A model generated the notes under the pieces. It did no database searches and was not told the DNA's origin. It worked only from the letters and a program-made list of their open reading frames with translations. Shown here one piece after another: positions 24,001 through 38,760 of a DNA stretch of 64,000 bases. Positions within the stretch are counted from its first letter, which is position 1, and each line of letters opens with the position of its first letter. A program made the translations under genes and the position numbers. The stretch comes from Eutypa lata (taxonomy: Eukaryota; Ascomycota; Sordariomycetes; Xylariales; Diatrypaceae), in the NCBI GenBank assembly GCA_022661535.1, contig JAKULF010000005.1:3224001-3288000 (forward strand), in the 5' to 3' direction.

Positions 24001-25557
24001 ATGTCGACCGGTTCTGAACAAACAATTTCGCCCAATGCGTCTGCGAAGTCTTCTATCAAATCGCTTGAACTTTCTACGAGGTCGCCCAAGTTAAAACCCC
24101 AGAATGGCCAGTCAACTCAGCCTATCAACGGCCTTCTCGCCCCCGAAGCTACCCCGAAGCAGCCCGAGAAGGCCTCAATTAAGAACCGATTGACCAGGAT
24201 GTTTTCCAATAAGGATGAGCTCCCCAAGCAACCACTCGGCGACTTCTCGCAACCTTCTAGTAGGCGTCCAACTCCGGCTCCCGCTGTTGCTACCGTCGCC
24301 GCCGCCAATGGTACCGGCACACCCGTCCGTGCAGCCGTTCCAAGCCGCAACCCCTCTTCCGCCGATCAAGCTGTAGCGGCCAAGGTTGTATCGACTCATC
24401 AGAGATATGTCGTTAACGCAGACGTCCCCGGCGGTCACGAGCACCATCTCAAGGGTGCTAAGCGGCAAGAGAAGCTATCTGATATGTGGAAAACTCTCCT
24501 CGGCAAGAAACAAGATGAGGCACCTGCTGCTGATCTCTCTCTCGTATCTAACTGGGTAGATACTTTGAGGCAGGAGAAGGATTCCATGGCAAACGACAAG
24601 AGAGGCGGTCCCAATGCGAGCACAACCCTTGTAGAAAAGTATGGGAAATGTCAGGAAGTGGTCGGTCGAGGCGCATTCGGCATCGTGAGAATATCGCATA
24701 AAAAGGTGGAAACGGGCGAGAAGCTCTTTGCTGTAAAGGAATTCCGTCGCCGGCCAGAAGAGAGCGAAAAGAAGTACAGCAAACGTCTCACAGCCGAATT
24801 CTGTATTTCTTCCTCCCTTCGCCACCCCAACGTCATTCATACGTTGGACCTACTGAAGGATAACAAGGGCGACTACTGTGAAGTCATGGAATACTGCTCT
24901 GGTGGTGACCTCTACACACTTATACTAACTGCGACGAAACTGGAGGTGGTAGAGGCCGACTGCTTCTTCAAGCAGATGATGCGCGGTGTTGAATATATGC
25001 ATGAGATGGGTGTTGCGCACCGTGATCTAAAACCGGAGAACCTACTCTTAACTACCCACGGTGCGCTGAAGATTACGGATTTCGGAAACGGCGAGTGCTT
25101 CCGAATGGCGTGGGAGAACGATGCCCACATGGTCTCGGGTTTGTGTGGATCGGCTCCGTATATCGCGCCTGAAGAATACGTTGATAGGGAGTTCGATGCT
25201 CGTGCCGTCGATGTCTGGGCTTGCGGTGTGATCTACATGGCAATGCGCACGGGAAGACATCTCTGGCGCGTTGCGAAGAAGGAAGAGGATGAATTCTACC
25301 AGCGTTACTTGGATGGTCGTCGGGACGAGGAGGGATACGGTCCGATCGAATCATTACATCGTGTGAGTACTTGGTAGGAAACTCTGATTTCAAGGTATCA
25401 TATTACTAACGATGAGGCATATAAGGCACGATGTCGTAACGTGATCTACTCGATATTAGATCCTAATCCTTCCCGACGCATCACAGCTTCCCAAGTCCTA
25501 AAATCCGAATGGGGCCGGGAGATAAAGCTCTGCAAGGCTGGTGAGGAAGGCTTGTAA
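24001..25557 (+). CDS. hal4: Serine/threonine protein kinase of the Hal4/Hal5 family
   Basis: Exons 24001-25362 and 25426-25557 encode 497 residues; the 63-bp intron has donor GTGAGT and branch site TACTAAC. The first 210 residues are a Ser/Pro/Ala-rich arm. The kinase domain shows the glycine loop GRGAFGIV (from about 222), the catalytic lysine in FAVKEF (about 246), HRDLKPEN (about 340), DFG (about 360, as DFGNGECF) and the activation-loop end CGSAPYIAPEEY. The run RAVDVWACGVIYMAMRTGRHLW is characteristic of the fungal Hal4/Hal5/Npr1 group. Family members in yeasts stabilise plasma-membrane transporters, notably the potassium transporters, and so affect salt tolerance; the same role here is inferred. 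The domain is complete with all catalytic residues. The symbol follows the fission yeast homologue. Confidence 0.95.
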
Positions 25558-28440
25558 CAGATACCCTCCCCGATGGAAAGGGATGGGTTGGTAGTGCCTA
25601 GTTGGAGATCAAAAGATTTGAATCTCGGGCAGGCAATTATATCCAAGGGCTCCTCGTCCGGAAGACGAGGATGATCCCTATGCGTATCCATGTAGATATA
25701 CGCATCATGAACTATTTTGATATGACTCTTGAGTTTCTAGATGCTGATGTCTAAAACGGGGTCTTCATTGCGAGGAGTTTTGGCGCATCGGCTTTTTTTC
25801 TGATGGTTTTTTTGTTTCACTCTTCCTAGGTCATCATTAGCAATGGTGTCTTCGATAGCATAGTGATATAACCTCACTAAGATGTCACTACTACTGCCTC
25901 CAATCTAAGCACTGCCTACGTCTGATAGGAGCACGGTATAATTTATGAGTGAGACAACCGACATTGGAAGAGTGCGGTTCGTGTGCACTCACTCTGGTCC
26001 GTGGAAGCATACCGGGAGGGCACATGAACAGAATTGGAGGACGACCATTCTGGAAAGCACAGCGGAGAATGATTGCTAGCTACTATATACCTGTGCCATC
26101 TTGCTAAGCTACCATACACACACACACATGAGTAGATCGCGAAGCCGGCAGGTTCACATGACATGACATGATATACACATATAGCTTGCTTTAGTAACTT
26201 CTGTATATATATATATATTTGTGTATGTATATATAGCGGCGAGTTAAGAAGGTACCTACCTACAGGACTGTTTTGGGTAGACAATACATAGATTGTCTCT
26301 TCGTTCTTTCGAACGCCTAGCAATCTGTCTGCAAGCGCGCTCCGTACGCACCTATACAATACATCATGAGCTCGGAAGCTTGGCTGTTCATGCTGACTGA
26401 CCCCTGAACTTGGTCCGCGCAGGACCTGTTCTCGGAAGCTTCTAAAATGGGGCTAACTATCCTTATCCACGGCAAAGACATTTCAGTCTCCCTTCTTTTA
26501 TTCCGCGCCATCCTCTCATACAGGCCCCTGCCTGCCCCTATTGCGGTCAGTGGTGTCTCTTCTTTAGAGAACGAGGTACGGCGACGGCGATAGCGGGAAA
26601 GGGGGGTACGGGAAGGGGAACCCTCGAAATTTTACCAATGCATCACGCGAGTTGCACTGGAAACCCAAGGCTCGAAAGATGGCACCGAGACCACGCCACT
26701 CGTTTATCATGGCATTCCATTCCATTACATCCCTAACAACGACCCTCATCGTTTTCCGGGCAGCCCTCCTCCTTGCTAGACCGACTTTGCGACCTCCGGC
26801 GAGATGTTGCCCCCCCCTTTATGCTCCGGGAAAGAGGCGTTATTGCCGTGGTCCGACTAGCTACTCTACTGCCTCTTAAGGGGGATAAACATTGTCTGCG
26901 GTTCTGGACTGGACTGGACTAACCTGCACTGTCTGTATGTGGCCTCATTCGGAATTGCTACGAATGGCTATGGCTTCTTTTGGGGGGTGGGGGGGGGCCT
27001 ATAGAGTACTTGATATTCAGAGGGATAGATAGGAGCTGCGCTATATTTCACATGTATACAGCCCCGTATATTCCCGCGTCGCTTTTACGTGTCAGTGCTC
27101 TTGTCGGTTGATTGTGGCTCCCTAGGTATTGCATCCCCTGGCCCCTCTGCATCAACTCGCTCGCGAGGTGCCCATCAGCCCTCTTGTAGTAGACATGACA
27201 AGACAAGGCGAGACGAGAAAAGAATTCACGTTGTCAGCAGCTAACTTGTTTCTTCTAGTCTAGTTCAAGAAATACTAGCTAGCTAGCTAGTTACGCCCTA
27301 CAAGGAGATCGAAACGCTCTCTAAGCCCTCGTAGCCTAGCATCTGGCGGGGTCTGAGGATCATTAATGGAATCAAATGGTATTGGCGATCAAGCAACGGC
27401 TTAAGGAGAGAGAGGAAACATGCACTTGAGCCTTCAAGTCTCGCGGGCTCGATGAAGCTGGGAGTATCTAAGACTTCGTCATCAGGCTATATGTTTTGCC
27501 CCAGATTTTGGTTCAGTGCAGGTAGGTATATCCTTTCTTCTCGGAAGTGTATTGCCTAGTGGCGATCCATGTTGTAAGGAATAAGTAACTGGGGCTACAT
27601 CTCATCCCGTGAAGGGTGTGTGAGTCCAGCTCTATCCAGAAATCATGCTGAGATAGGTAGGTTATTCATGATACAATATGATCTGTAAGTAAACCTCACT
27701 CCCAGCCATCGAAGTTCGTCCTCTCAAACGGACACGATAACCGCACAATAAATACAGATCGAGTCAGTGGCACATATCGGCTGGGCCATGTCATGAGAGA
27801 GGAGCTGGTTACAACGAAGGTTGGACCAGCAAGTGACTTTCGATGTACCTCGCTACAATCAGTTGTGTCTTGAAGGAATATACTCATACTTGAAATGGCT
27901 TTGGTACATGGCCCCTATCGAAAGTAAGTACTTACTGACACATAGAAAAAAAACCCTTTGTCGAGCTACAAAGAGGGAGGTCCCATATCGCCAGTCCGTA
28001 GGGGATGCTCGATTATACTAGACGTATACCATACACGGTGGAGCCAAGCCTGCACATATAATCACCATATATGACGGCTTTAAAAGCAGGGGAACAACCT
28101 GAGGGAGAGCAGGTTAGTCGGGTGCTTAGGTTCTCCCTTGCGGCAGCTGATGTTTTGCAGCGCACTTGCAACCTAGTAGCTGCCTCTCATTCCCCGGAAC
28201 AGCTAGCAAGCATTCCCGGTTACTATGGGCTAGGTATAAAGATAATACCAGTCTTAAGAGCTCTGTAAAGCCGGGCTGATAAATTGAAAGGCGACATATT
28301 GTGCTGAGTTAGCCAGAGAATAATCAAGGTAGAAATGTCCCATCATCACCAGGGCAACATCAAGGAGTTAGGTAGTAAGTAGGTAGCCATATATGGTGTA
28401 ATAACTGCTCATCAATCAACGCCCTGCACTGCCAATCCGA
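25558..28440. other. Intergenic region, no gene seen
   Basis: The kinase 3' untranslated region is followed by sequence with simple repeats: (CA)n near 26114, (TA)n near 26203-26218, a G-run near 26979-26998 and (CTAG)n near 27276-27292. Frames of 60-140 codons are present on both strands without any recognisable domain or supported splice model. Confidence 0.5.
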
Positions 28441-28566
28441 CCTTGGTGGTGCAGTGGCTTGGTGTAGGGCCTGGCTTGATACGGATGTCCTAGGCGGGGT
28501 CAAGGGTCGGCTTGCCTTTCAGGACAAAGGGACTGAGGTTCGAGACTGGGTCTGAGTTTTTTTTTC
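28440..28566 (+). mobile_element. SINE-like pol III unit (box A, box B, T-run)
   Basis: A box A-like word TGGTGCAGTGG lies at 28447-28457 and a box B-like word GGTTCGAGACT at 28537-28547, about 80 bp apart. A run of nine T follows at 28557-28565, which would end pol III transcription. The arrangement resembles the tRNA-derived head of a SINE. A full cloverleaf could not be drawn and no target duplication was found, so a tRNA pseudogene remains possible. It lies about 370 bp outside the LTR retroelement. Confidence 0.4.
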
Positions 28567-28933
28567 TCCCCCTCTCTGTTTTTATTTCTGCTTCTAGCTT
28601 TTCTTAAATCTATTTCCTATTTCCTTAAACATCGACTAAATAAAGTCTGTCTCGATGTAATGATGCAAAAACAACTACAAGTAGGTAAGGAAGGAAGGAC
28701 CTTAAGAAAATGAAAAAAGCACCGCCATGACAATCTTCCTTGCTTTAGATTCCAAAAAGATTGATCTATCTATATATACATACTTGATTATCGAATCTAT
28801 AATCATCCGTTAATTATGTATGGCCATATTGTAAGTTATCAGAAAGCGCTAGCATTTATTTATACCTTTCGTTGAAGTTCGCCGGCCAAGTTGGCTTAAA
28901 ACAAATTATCTTCTTTAAGCGCATCATACATAC

Positions 28934-29058
28934 TGTGGGTGGGTTACGTAATTTGGTTATTAGATAGGTCTTCTCATTATTTAACTTAATAAAAAAACAT
29001 TTAAAAAATATAATTATAATTATATCTTTATTTTTATTTTATTATTATAATACTTTTA
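28934..29058 (+). repeat. 5' LTR of the RIP-degraded element
   Basis: It begins TGTGGGTGGG and ends at TACTTTTA. It aligns without gaps to 39245-39369 over 125 bp with about 28 differences, all of them C/T or G/A transitions. Its outer half keeps many G bases that the 3' copy has lost. Confidence 0.85.
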
Positions 29059-32000
29059 TTAATATATAAAAGTAAAATTTAAATAATTAAACTTCGTAAA
29101 TTATTTTAAAAACTTATTTTATTATTTAAAAATTAAATAAAATATTTATATTTTAATTACTTTTTAATTACTTAAAAAAATATTAAAATTATCGTTTTTA
29201 TTTTCGTATTAAATTTTTTAATTTTATATAATTTCTTTAATTAATTAAATTAATTTATATTTTAAATTAATTAAAAATTATATTTATTTATTTTTTTATT
29301 TTTTTATTAAAAGATTTATTATTTTATAATAATTAAAAGTTATTTATATATTTAATTATTACGATTTAAAAAAATAAAAAAAAATCGAAAAATTTTTTTT
29401 TTTTTAAAATAAAACGTATTTATTATAAATAAAAATTAAATTTTTAATTTAAATTTTTTTTTTTTTAATATTAATTTATATTATTTTAAATTTATATAAT
29501 ACTTTTTACTTTATTTATATATTAAATCGATATAATCGCTTTTAAAAACTTTTATTTATTTATTTTATATTATTATTTATTTTATTTTTATTAAAATAAT
29601 TTAATATTTTTTATTTTTTAATTAAAAAAAATTATAATTATTAATTATTATAAATTAAATTATTAATTATTTAAGTAATTTTATAAATTATTATTTCTTT
29701 TATTATATATATTATAATTTTCGTCGTAAATTTTAAATTTAAAACGATTTTAATTAAAGTATTATACGTTATTTTAAAATATTTAATTAAAGTTAAAAAA
29801 TTTATATATATAATTAAAAAGTATAAAAATACTTTAATTATTTTTAAATCGACGATTTAATTTATTAATCTTTTAAAATTAACTTTTAAATTAATAATTT
29901 TATTAACTTTTATATTAATCTTTAATAATATTTTATTAATTTTTAAATTATTTATTATTAAAATAAATTAATTTATATTTAAAAGATTTTTAAAGAAATT
30001 TTTTAAAAAGTATATTAATAATTTAAAGTTATATATAAAGAAATTAAACTTTATAATAAAAAAAAAATTAAAAAGATTAAATTTCGTTTTTTATTTAAAA
30101 ATAATTTATAAAATAATATAAAGTTTTAATATTTATAATTTTTTAAATTTAAGCAAATAAAATATAATTCTTTAAAATTTAACTTTAATAAAAAAATTTT
30201 TATTTAAATAAAAACGAACGATATTAAATTTATTTTAAGAATTAATAATTTTAAACGTTAATTAAAAAAAAAGCTTTTTATTTTTATAAAATAAATTAAT
30301 AAGTTTTTTTAAAAAGTTAACGATTATTAATTAATAAAGTTTTAAAATCGAATATATAAATATATATATTTAAATAAAAATTATAAAAATAAAACTTTAT
30401 AAAATAAAATTATTAATCGTTTATTTATTAAAAATAAAATTAACGATATTAATAAAATAAATAAACGTTATATGTTTTATAATATAAAAAATATTATTAT
30501 TTTTTATAAAATAATATTAAATTAAAAAAATAATTTTATTAATAAAGTTAAAAAATATATTAAAAGAATTAAATTAATGATTAAAAATACGATTTATAAA
30601 TTAAAAATAATAATTAAAGAAATAAAAAAAAAAATAATTTTAATTATATAAAAAGATTAATAATTTTAAATTTTAATTATTTTATTATTAAAAACTTTTA
30701 AATTTATATTTACTTTAAACGTTTAATATAATAAATAAATATATTAATTATTATAATAAATATATTTAATATAAATATTTTTAATAAATATATAAACGTA
30801 ATAAATTAATTAATAAAGTAAATAAAATAACGATTAATAAAGTTTAAATTTTTTTAATTAAAAAAGTATAATTGTTTTTTTTATTTAATAAATTCGACGT
30901 AACTTTAATAATTATAAAAATAAAATACGCTTTGTTTTTGTATATTATAATTATAATTATAAAGAATATATATTTTTTAATTATTTATATTTAAATTAAT
31001 TATTTTAAATTATTTATTAAATTCGAAATATTTATAATCGTAATAAATTAATTTTAAAGTTATTAAAGTTTAAAAAAGCATTAAAATTAATTAATATAAA
31101 AATTAATTATATAATTAAAAAAAAGTTATAAAAACTTTTTAATTTAAATAAATATATAAATAATTTAAATAAAGAATTATTAAATATTATTAAAGAATTA
31201 TTATTTTTTTTTATTATTAAATTTATATAAAAAACTTAATTTATAATATTTTTTTATATATAAATATTAATAAAAATAAAAGTATATTTTAACGAAAGTT
31301 TATTTTAAATCGATAATTTTTTTCGCTTAATTTATTAATTAAGTTTTAATATAACTTTATAAATCTTTATAAATTATTATTTAAATTAAAAAAAATTAAT
31401 TTTTTTAATTTTAATTTTATAAATATAAACGATTTTATATAATAATTAATAAATATTAAATTTCGTATACGTAAAAAAATTATAAAATTATAAAAATAAA
31501 ACGATATAATTTCGATTTATATATATAAAAATTACGTTAAAAATTAAATCGATATAAGTAATTTATTTCGTATAATTTTTTTTTTAAATATTATTTAAAA
31601 ATAATTTTTAAATTAAAGCTTAATTATAAAAGCTTAACTTAATAAATAACTCGAGTTATTTATAAAAAAACGTAAATTTAAAGTATTATTAAAATATTAT
31701 TTTTTAATATTTATATTATATTTTACTTATATATATATTAATATAAATAAATTTAACTTTATTAATTAAATTAAAAATAATAATAATTAAATTTTTTTTA
31801 AATTTATTAATAAAAAAGTAAATGATATATTTATATATAAATGTTTTATTAATTATAAATTTTTATTAAAGTTAATTAATTTTAATATTATTATTAAATT
31901 AAAATTTAAAAAGTTTAAATTTTAAAAAAAATATAAATTAAAAATAATTAATAATAATATTTTTTTAATTAATTATTACGTAATTTTTTTTTTTATTATT

Positions 32001-33429
32001 AATAAGATTTTATCGATAATTAAAGCTTTTATTATAAATATAAATAAGTTTTATAATTTATTATTAAATAAAGATTAATTAAAACGAAATTTTATTAATA
32101 TTAATTTTAAAATTAAATATTTTACTTTTATTAAAATTAATAAATAATTTTATATTTTTTCGATAAAACTTACGATTATAATTAATTTAATTTTAATAAA
32201 AAAAAAATTAATTTATAAAAAAATAACTTAATTAATTTTTATAAAAAATATAAACTTAAAGTTATTTAATGTAAAAAATAATAATCTTTTAAATAATAAT
32301 AATTTAAATTTTAAAAAAAAAATTAAATATTATCGTAAATTAATAAAAAAATTATTTAATATCGTTAAATACGTTATTATATAAAATCGAAAATGTTAAA
32401 TTTAATTAAAAAATTAAAAAAAAGTTTAAAATAAAATTAAGTTTTTATAAATTATAACTTTATAATTTATAATATTATTATTTAAGTTTAATTAAAACGA
32501 GTTATATTTATTAAATTTATTATTATTATTTCGAATTTTTTTATATCGTTAATTTTTTATTTTTAATTTTTTAATTTAAAAAAGAAAATAAATCGTTATA
32601 TTATTACTTTTATTACGTTTATTTTTATTAAACGAAGTTTATTAAAAACGAATTTATAAATTATAAATCGAATTTTTAATTTATATTTAAATATTAACGA
32701 TTAAATTTAAATATTTATTTAAACATTTCTTTTTTATATATTAAAAAATAAATTTAATAAATCTTTTTTAATTATTTCTTTTAATTTAAAATCGAAATCG
32801 TTAATAAAAAAAACGTTAATAATTTCTTTTAATAATAATTTATTTTTATTTTTTATTTTTTATATTATATATTATAATTTCGATTATTTTATTTAAAATT
32901 TAAAAATTTTATATTAAACGAAATTAATAATAAATTTATTTTTTATATTATTATATTTTTTTATAAATATTATTAATAATTAAAGTAAAATTAATTTAAT
33001 TTTAAATAATATTAATAATAAAATATTAACTTTTAATGTTATATTATATAATAAAAGCTTTAAAAAAAATTTTAAACTTTATTTAAAAAATAAAAAGAAA
33101 ATATTATATATAATTAATATAAATTTAAATTTATATAAATTAAAATTATAAATTTATTTTTATAAAGTTATTATTAAATCTTTTATTATAACTTTTCGAT
33201 TTTAAATTATAATTTAAATAAATTTAAAATAATTAATTATAAATCGAAAATTATAATAAAAACTTTTATTAAATAATCTTTAATTTATAATTAACGATTA
33301 ATTTAATAAATTCGAAATTATTATTAAATTAATAATAAATATATTAAAAAAATAAGTTTTAATTAAACGATTATATTATATTTAATACGATTATTTTATT
33401 AAATCGCTTAACGATATTTAAAATATAAA

Positions 33430-33720
33430 TTTAATTAAACATTTTATTATTATTAATAAAAATATTAAGCTTTTTTAATTAAAATAATTTAAATATATTT
33501 TTAATAAAAAGAAATTTATTAATAAAATTTATTTTTAAATAAAAAAAGTTAAATTTATATATTTAAAGTTAAATAAATAAAGTATATACTTTTAATTTTC
33601 GTTAAAGAAAAATAAAAATCGTTAAATCGTTTAAAATTATAAATTAATTAATTTTATTACGATTAAACTTTAATAATTAATTTATAATTAAAATAATATA
33701 TTTAATATTTTATTTTAAAA
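33430..33720 (+). pseudogene. Possible reverse transcriptase remnant
   Basis: In one plus-strand frame, with stops read as mutated Trp, Gln or Arg codons, the pattern loosely matches the end of a Gypsy-type RT domain: a KxKF..VK..KYIL stretch, then a LNRLKL..I segment and a YI.YF.LKE segment like the YIP.F.....PL motif. The Asp-Asp pair of the active site could not be seen with confidence. The call rests mainly on its place upstream of the integrase ghost. Confidence 0.3.
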
Positions 33721-35562
33721 GAAATATAAAATTTTTAATTAAAATAATGCTTTTTATAAATATTAATTAATTAATATTTAAAAGATTAATTAATTTAAAA
33801 CTTTATTTATTAATTTTAATAATTAATAATTTAATATTTAAATATTATAAAAAATAATTAAATTAACGTATACGTATTATATTTTAAATAATTTAAAATT
33901 TAAAAAATAATTATTATTTAATAAAGCAAAAATTTAAAAATTAACATTATTTATATTAATAAGTTATTACTTTAATTAAAGTATTTTTTTAACGTATTTA
34001 TTAATAATTATAACATTTTCGTTAAAAGTTTTAATAAAATATTTAATTTTCTTTATTATTATTATTTTCTTCGCTTAAATTTTATATTTATTAATATAAT
34101 ATTTAAGAAAATTTTTTTATTTATAAATTTAATTAAAACTTTAAAATTTAAATTTTTTTAAAAAAAGATTTAATTATTAAATAAATATTAAAATCGATTT
34201 AAAAATTAATTTTTAATCGAAAATTATTTTAAAAATTAAAAAAAATTAAAGGAATTTCTTTATTTAATTTTTTATTTACGTATTTATATATTTAATTATA
34301 TAAATTTTATTAAAATTTTTAAAAACGTTTATATTAAGTTTATTTAAAAAAAAACTTCTTTTAAAAAAAAATTAATATAACGAAAAGTTATTTTAAAACT
34401 TTTTTTTTAAAAAAAAACTTAAAAGTAAATATTTATTATTATATATTATGAAATTTAAAAGCGAATTATTAAAAATTTAAATATTAATCGATAATATTAT
34501 TTAACGATTAATATATTATTAATAAAAGTAAAAAAAATTCTTTTTTAACTTATTAATTAATTAATAAAAACCGTTATAATAAACACGTTAATACTTTTAA
34601 TTAACATTTTAATATTTTTTTTATTTAAATTTTTAAACGTAAAAATTAAATATATTATTAAAAAAAAAAACTTTAAAAATTATAAAATATTTCGTTAAAT
34701 ATAAATAAATAATAATTAAATTACTTTATTTTATTATATTATATATTAATTATTTAAACCTTTTTTAAATATTTAATATAAAAGTAAATATACGTAAAAA
34801 ATTTTTTATTTAAATTAAAAAATTAAATAAATATTAATTTATTATTTATTATAAATTAAATATTATTAAAATTATTAAAATTATAAACGAATTTTTAAAA
34901 TTAATCGAACTTATTTATTAATTAATTATTAAATTTAATATTAAAAAGCTTTTTTTTATTATATTAATTATAAAATAAATTTAAAAATTTTTTTTTAATT
35001 AATTTAATTTTTAATCGATTTATATATTACTTTTTTTCGAATTATTAAATAATAATAATTTTATAATTAATATAATAAAAGTTAAACGAATTTTTAAATT
35101 ATTTATAAAGTTATATATAAAGATTAAATAATATAACGATTTAATTTATTATTTAATTTAAAAACTTAAATTTGTTAAATAATTTATTATTAATTAACGA
35201 TATTTATTCGTTAAAAATATAATTAAATATCGTATTATTAATAATTTTTTATTTCGATTAAAAAATAATAATAATATAATAAAATATATTTTATTTAATA
35301 AAATTAATTTAACTTTTTTATAAATATACGATAAATATAATTATTATATTATAATAATTACTTTAAAAAATTTAATTTATAACTTTTAATAACTTATATA
35401 ATATTTAAATATTATTAAATATTATCGACGTTATTATATATATAACGAAATTAAATCGAAATTTCTTTTAATTATTAAATTAAAACAAATAATTTCGATA
35501 AAGTTATAAAACTTAATCGATATAAATTTTATAAACCTTTTCGCTTTTATTAAAGTAAATAA

Positions 35563-35830
35563 AGTTAAATATATATTAATAATAATCGATTATTTTATTC
35601 GATTTATATTTAAAGTAATAATTAATAAAATATTTTAATTTAACATTTTTAAGTTTTAAAAATTTTTATATAATATTTTTAAATACTTTTAATAAATATA
35701 TATTAATAATAATAATTATTTTAAATACTTTTTAATTAAAACATTTTTTAATTATTAAAAATCGAAATTTATTTATAATTTAATTTATTTAAAATAATTT
35801 TACGAAATAATTAAAAAAATAATTAAATTA
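35563..35830 (+). pseudogene. Integrase catalytic-core remnant
   Basis: The plus-strand frame starting at 35563 reads VKYILIIIDYFIRFIFKV, close to the KYILVVVDYFSRF signature around the first catalytic Asp of retroelement integrases. About 45 codons later IYINNNNYF stands where YTDNGxxF, with the second catalytic Asp, is expected; Asp and Gly to Asn is what G-to-A mutation gives. A FYEIIKKIIK segment follows near the usual third acidic residue. Several in-frame stops make it non-functional. A worn HHCC-like region may precede it at about 35.33-35.45 kb. Confidence 0.6.
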
Positions 35831-36499
35831 ATTATTATTTAATTATATAAATAAACATTTAATATTAAATACGAAAAATTAAATTAATAATTTAATACTT
35901 TATTTAAAATATTTATTAAAATTAATTTACGAATAATAAAAAATTATAATTTATCGTTTTTATAAATTATATTTAATTAAAAAATAAAATTTATAATTAA
36001 AATTTTAAATTATAATAATTCGATAATTATTATTAATAAATTTAATAAAAAAAAATATATTAATTAACGAAAAAAATATAAATTAATAATATAAAAATTT
36101 TTAATAAATAAAAATATATATTAAAGTTTAAATATTATATATAAATATTAAAAAAAAAATTAAATATAAAAATACATTAAAAATTAAAATTAATAAATAT
36201 AATAATTTCGAAAAAATAAATTTAAGTTTAATTTAAACGACGATTTTAAAGTTTTAAAATTATTATTTATTTAAATTAAATTATTAAAGATATATCGAAT
36301 TATATTTAATATTTTAATGAAAATTATTAACTTTATTAAAAAAAAAAATTTTTATAAAGTTTATATTAATAATTTTAAATGTTTTAAATAAAATATTTTA
36401 TTTAATATTATATATTAACGAAAAAACATAATTATAAAACGAATAAAAAAAATATTAATAAAAACGACGAACTTAAATATTTCGTATTTAAATAAAAAA

Positions 36500-36582
36500 A
36501 AAAAAAAAGTTAATTTTAAATTTTAAATTAAAAAATTAAAAAAAAGTTAATTTTAAATTTTAAATTAAAAAGTTAAAAAATA
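36500..36582. repeat. Two-copy tandem repeat, period about 37 bp, inside the element
   Basis: The word GTTAATTTTAAATTTTAAAT occurs at 36509 and again at 36546 with similar A-rich spacers. It probably reflects a repeated lysine-rich stretch in the former polyprotein tail or a duplication in A/T sequence. Confidence 0.6.
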
Positions 36583-38689
36583 ATTTTTAATTAAAAAATA
36601 AAAACGATAAATAAAAAATCGAAATAATAAATATTAAAATTTTTTAATTATATTTTTTTATATTATTATTATTTTTTTATAATTATTTTTTTAATTTTTA
36701 TTTAATATTATTAAAAAAGTTTAAAAAAATAAATAATTAATATATAAAAAAGTATTTTTTAAAAATTATATACTTTTTTATATTATTATTAATACGTTTA
36801 CTTTATTAATTTTACTTAATAATTAACTTATTTTTAATAATTTTTTTATTAATTTAATTTTTTATAACTTTTTTTTTTAATTAATTTTTTTTAATTTTAT
36901 TTTTTTAATAATTAACTTTTAATTTTTTAAATATTTAATTTTTAAATAATTAATATTAATTATTTAAATCGTAAAGATTAAGATTTATAAAATTCTTATT
37001 AATTTAACGATTTTATTATTTAAAATACTTTTTAAAAAAGTAATATTAACGTTTATGAAATTAAAAAGAATTAATATTATAATTTTTATTATTAAAATAA
37101 ATATAATTTATTTAAATAACGAAAAATAAATTTAAATTATTATTATATTTAATAATTAAAAGAAATTATATATATTAAAACTTATACTTTATTTATATTA
37201 ATATTTTAAATTAATTAAAAAAAAAATTAATAATAATTTTCTTTATATTTTTAATATAAATTAATTAATTATATTTTATATTATTCGTTTTAAAACTTTA
37301 AATAAAAAATTATTATTTTTAAAAAAAAATTATTTAATTAATTATATTAAAGGTATTTTTTAAATTAAATTTTAAAAAGTTTAAAATTTTAAAATTTAAA
37401 TTAAACGAAATGATTTAATGATTTATATTAATTTTTATTTAATTGCTTTTAATTTAAATAAAAAAAAACGATAATAATTAAATAAAAATTAAATAATTAT
37501 ATATTATAACTTAATTAAATAATTTATACGATTAAAATTATTAATAATTATACGAATTATAATAAAAAATAATATTTATAAATATAATTTTTAATAAGTT
37601 TTTATAAAAGATTACTTTTATATTAAAATAATATTTTTTTTAATATATTTTTTTTTATAAATTAAAAAACTTATTAATGCGTATAATTAAATATATTATA
37701 TTTAAAATTTAAAAATACGAAAGTTATTTAAATATTTTTTATTAAAAAAGTAATAATTATTAATGGTTTATTTAAATATAAAATTTTAAATATATTTATT
37801 AAAATTCTTTATTTATATTTAAAGCTTAATATAAAAACTTTAAAAATTATTACGAATTTTAAACATTAAAAAAAACACGAATTATAATTAATATTAAATT
37901 AAAAATTAAAATTTAATAATTAAGCTTAAGATTAATAAAGCGGTTTAAATTAAGTTTAAATAAAGTTTTTAAATAAATTAATTAATAAAGTTAATAATAT
38001 AATAAATAATATTTTTATTTTAAAGAATTATTTTAATATATTATAATTATAAAAGCTTTTAAAAAAATAATAAAATTTAAACGATTATATTATTAAATTA
38101 AAATCGAAATTACTTTTAAATAATAAAAAATTATTATTTAACGATAATATAAATAATTTAATTAATAAAATAAAAAAATTTATAAAAAAGATTTATATTT
38201 ATATTATTACTTTAAATAATAAATACGAAAAGAAAATTCTTTAATTATTCGAAAATATTAATATTTTAATTAAAAATAATAATATTTTAATATATAAATA
38301 TAAAAAATTAAAAAATCGAATAATTTCGTTAAATTTATACGTAAATTAAATATTAAATAAAATCGAAAAGTTAATTAATAATATTATTATTTTATATAAA
38401 GAAAATTAAGATTTTAAAAGTTAATAAATTATTAAAAAAATATTTAATAATTTTATTATTATAAAATATAAAAAGTTAAATATTTTATTTTATAAATATT
38501 ATATTAATTACGAAAAGTTTATAATTATTTATTAAAACTTTTAAACAAATATATTACGTAAAAAAATACCAAATTAAAAAATATTCGTAAATTAATAAAA
38601 AATTATTAATAAAAATTATTTAAATAAATTAAATTTAATTAATAAAAATATTATTAATTTTATTATTTAACTTAAAAAATAAAAAAAAA

Positions 38690-38760
38690 AATTTATTATA
38701 ATAAAAAAGAAATTCGTTATAATAAAAAAAAAATTCGTTATATTAAAGAAAAAAATTATT
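38690..38760. repeat. Short tandem repeats within the AT-rich element
   Basis: Roughly three copies of a unit containing AATTCGTTATAATAAAAAA. The CpG in the unit survived RIP. Confidence 0.5.
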
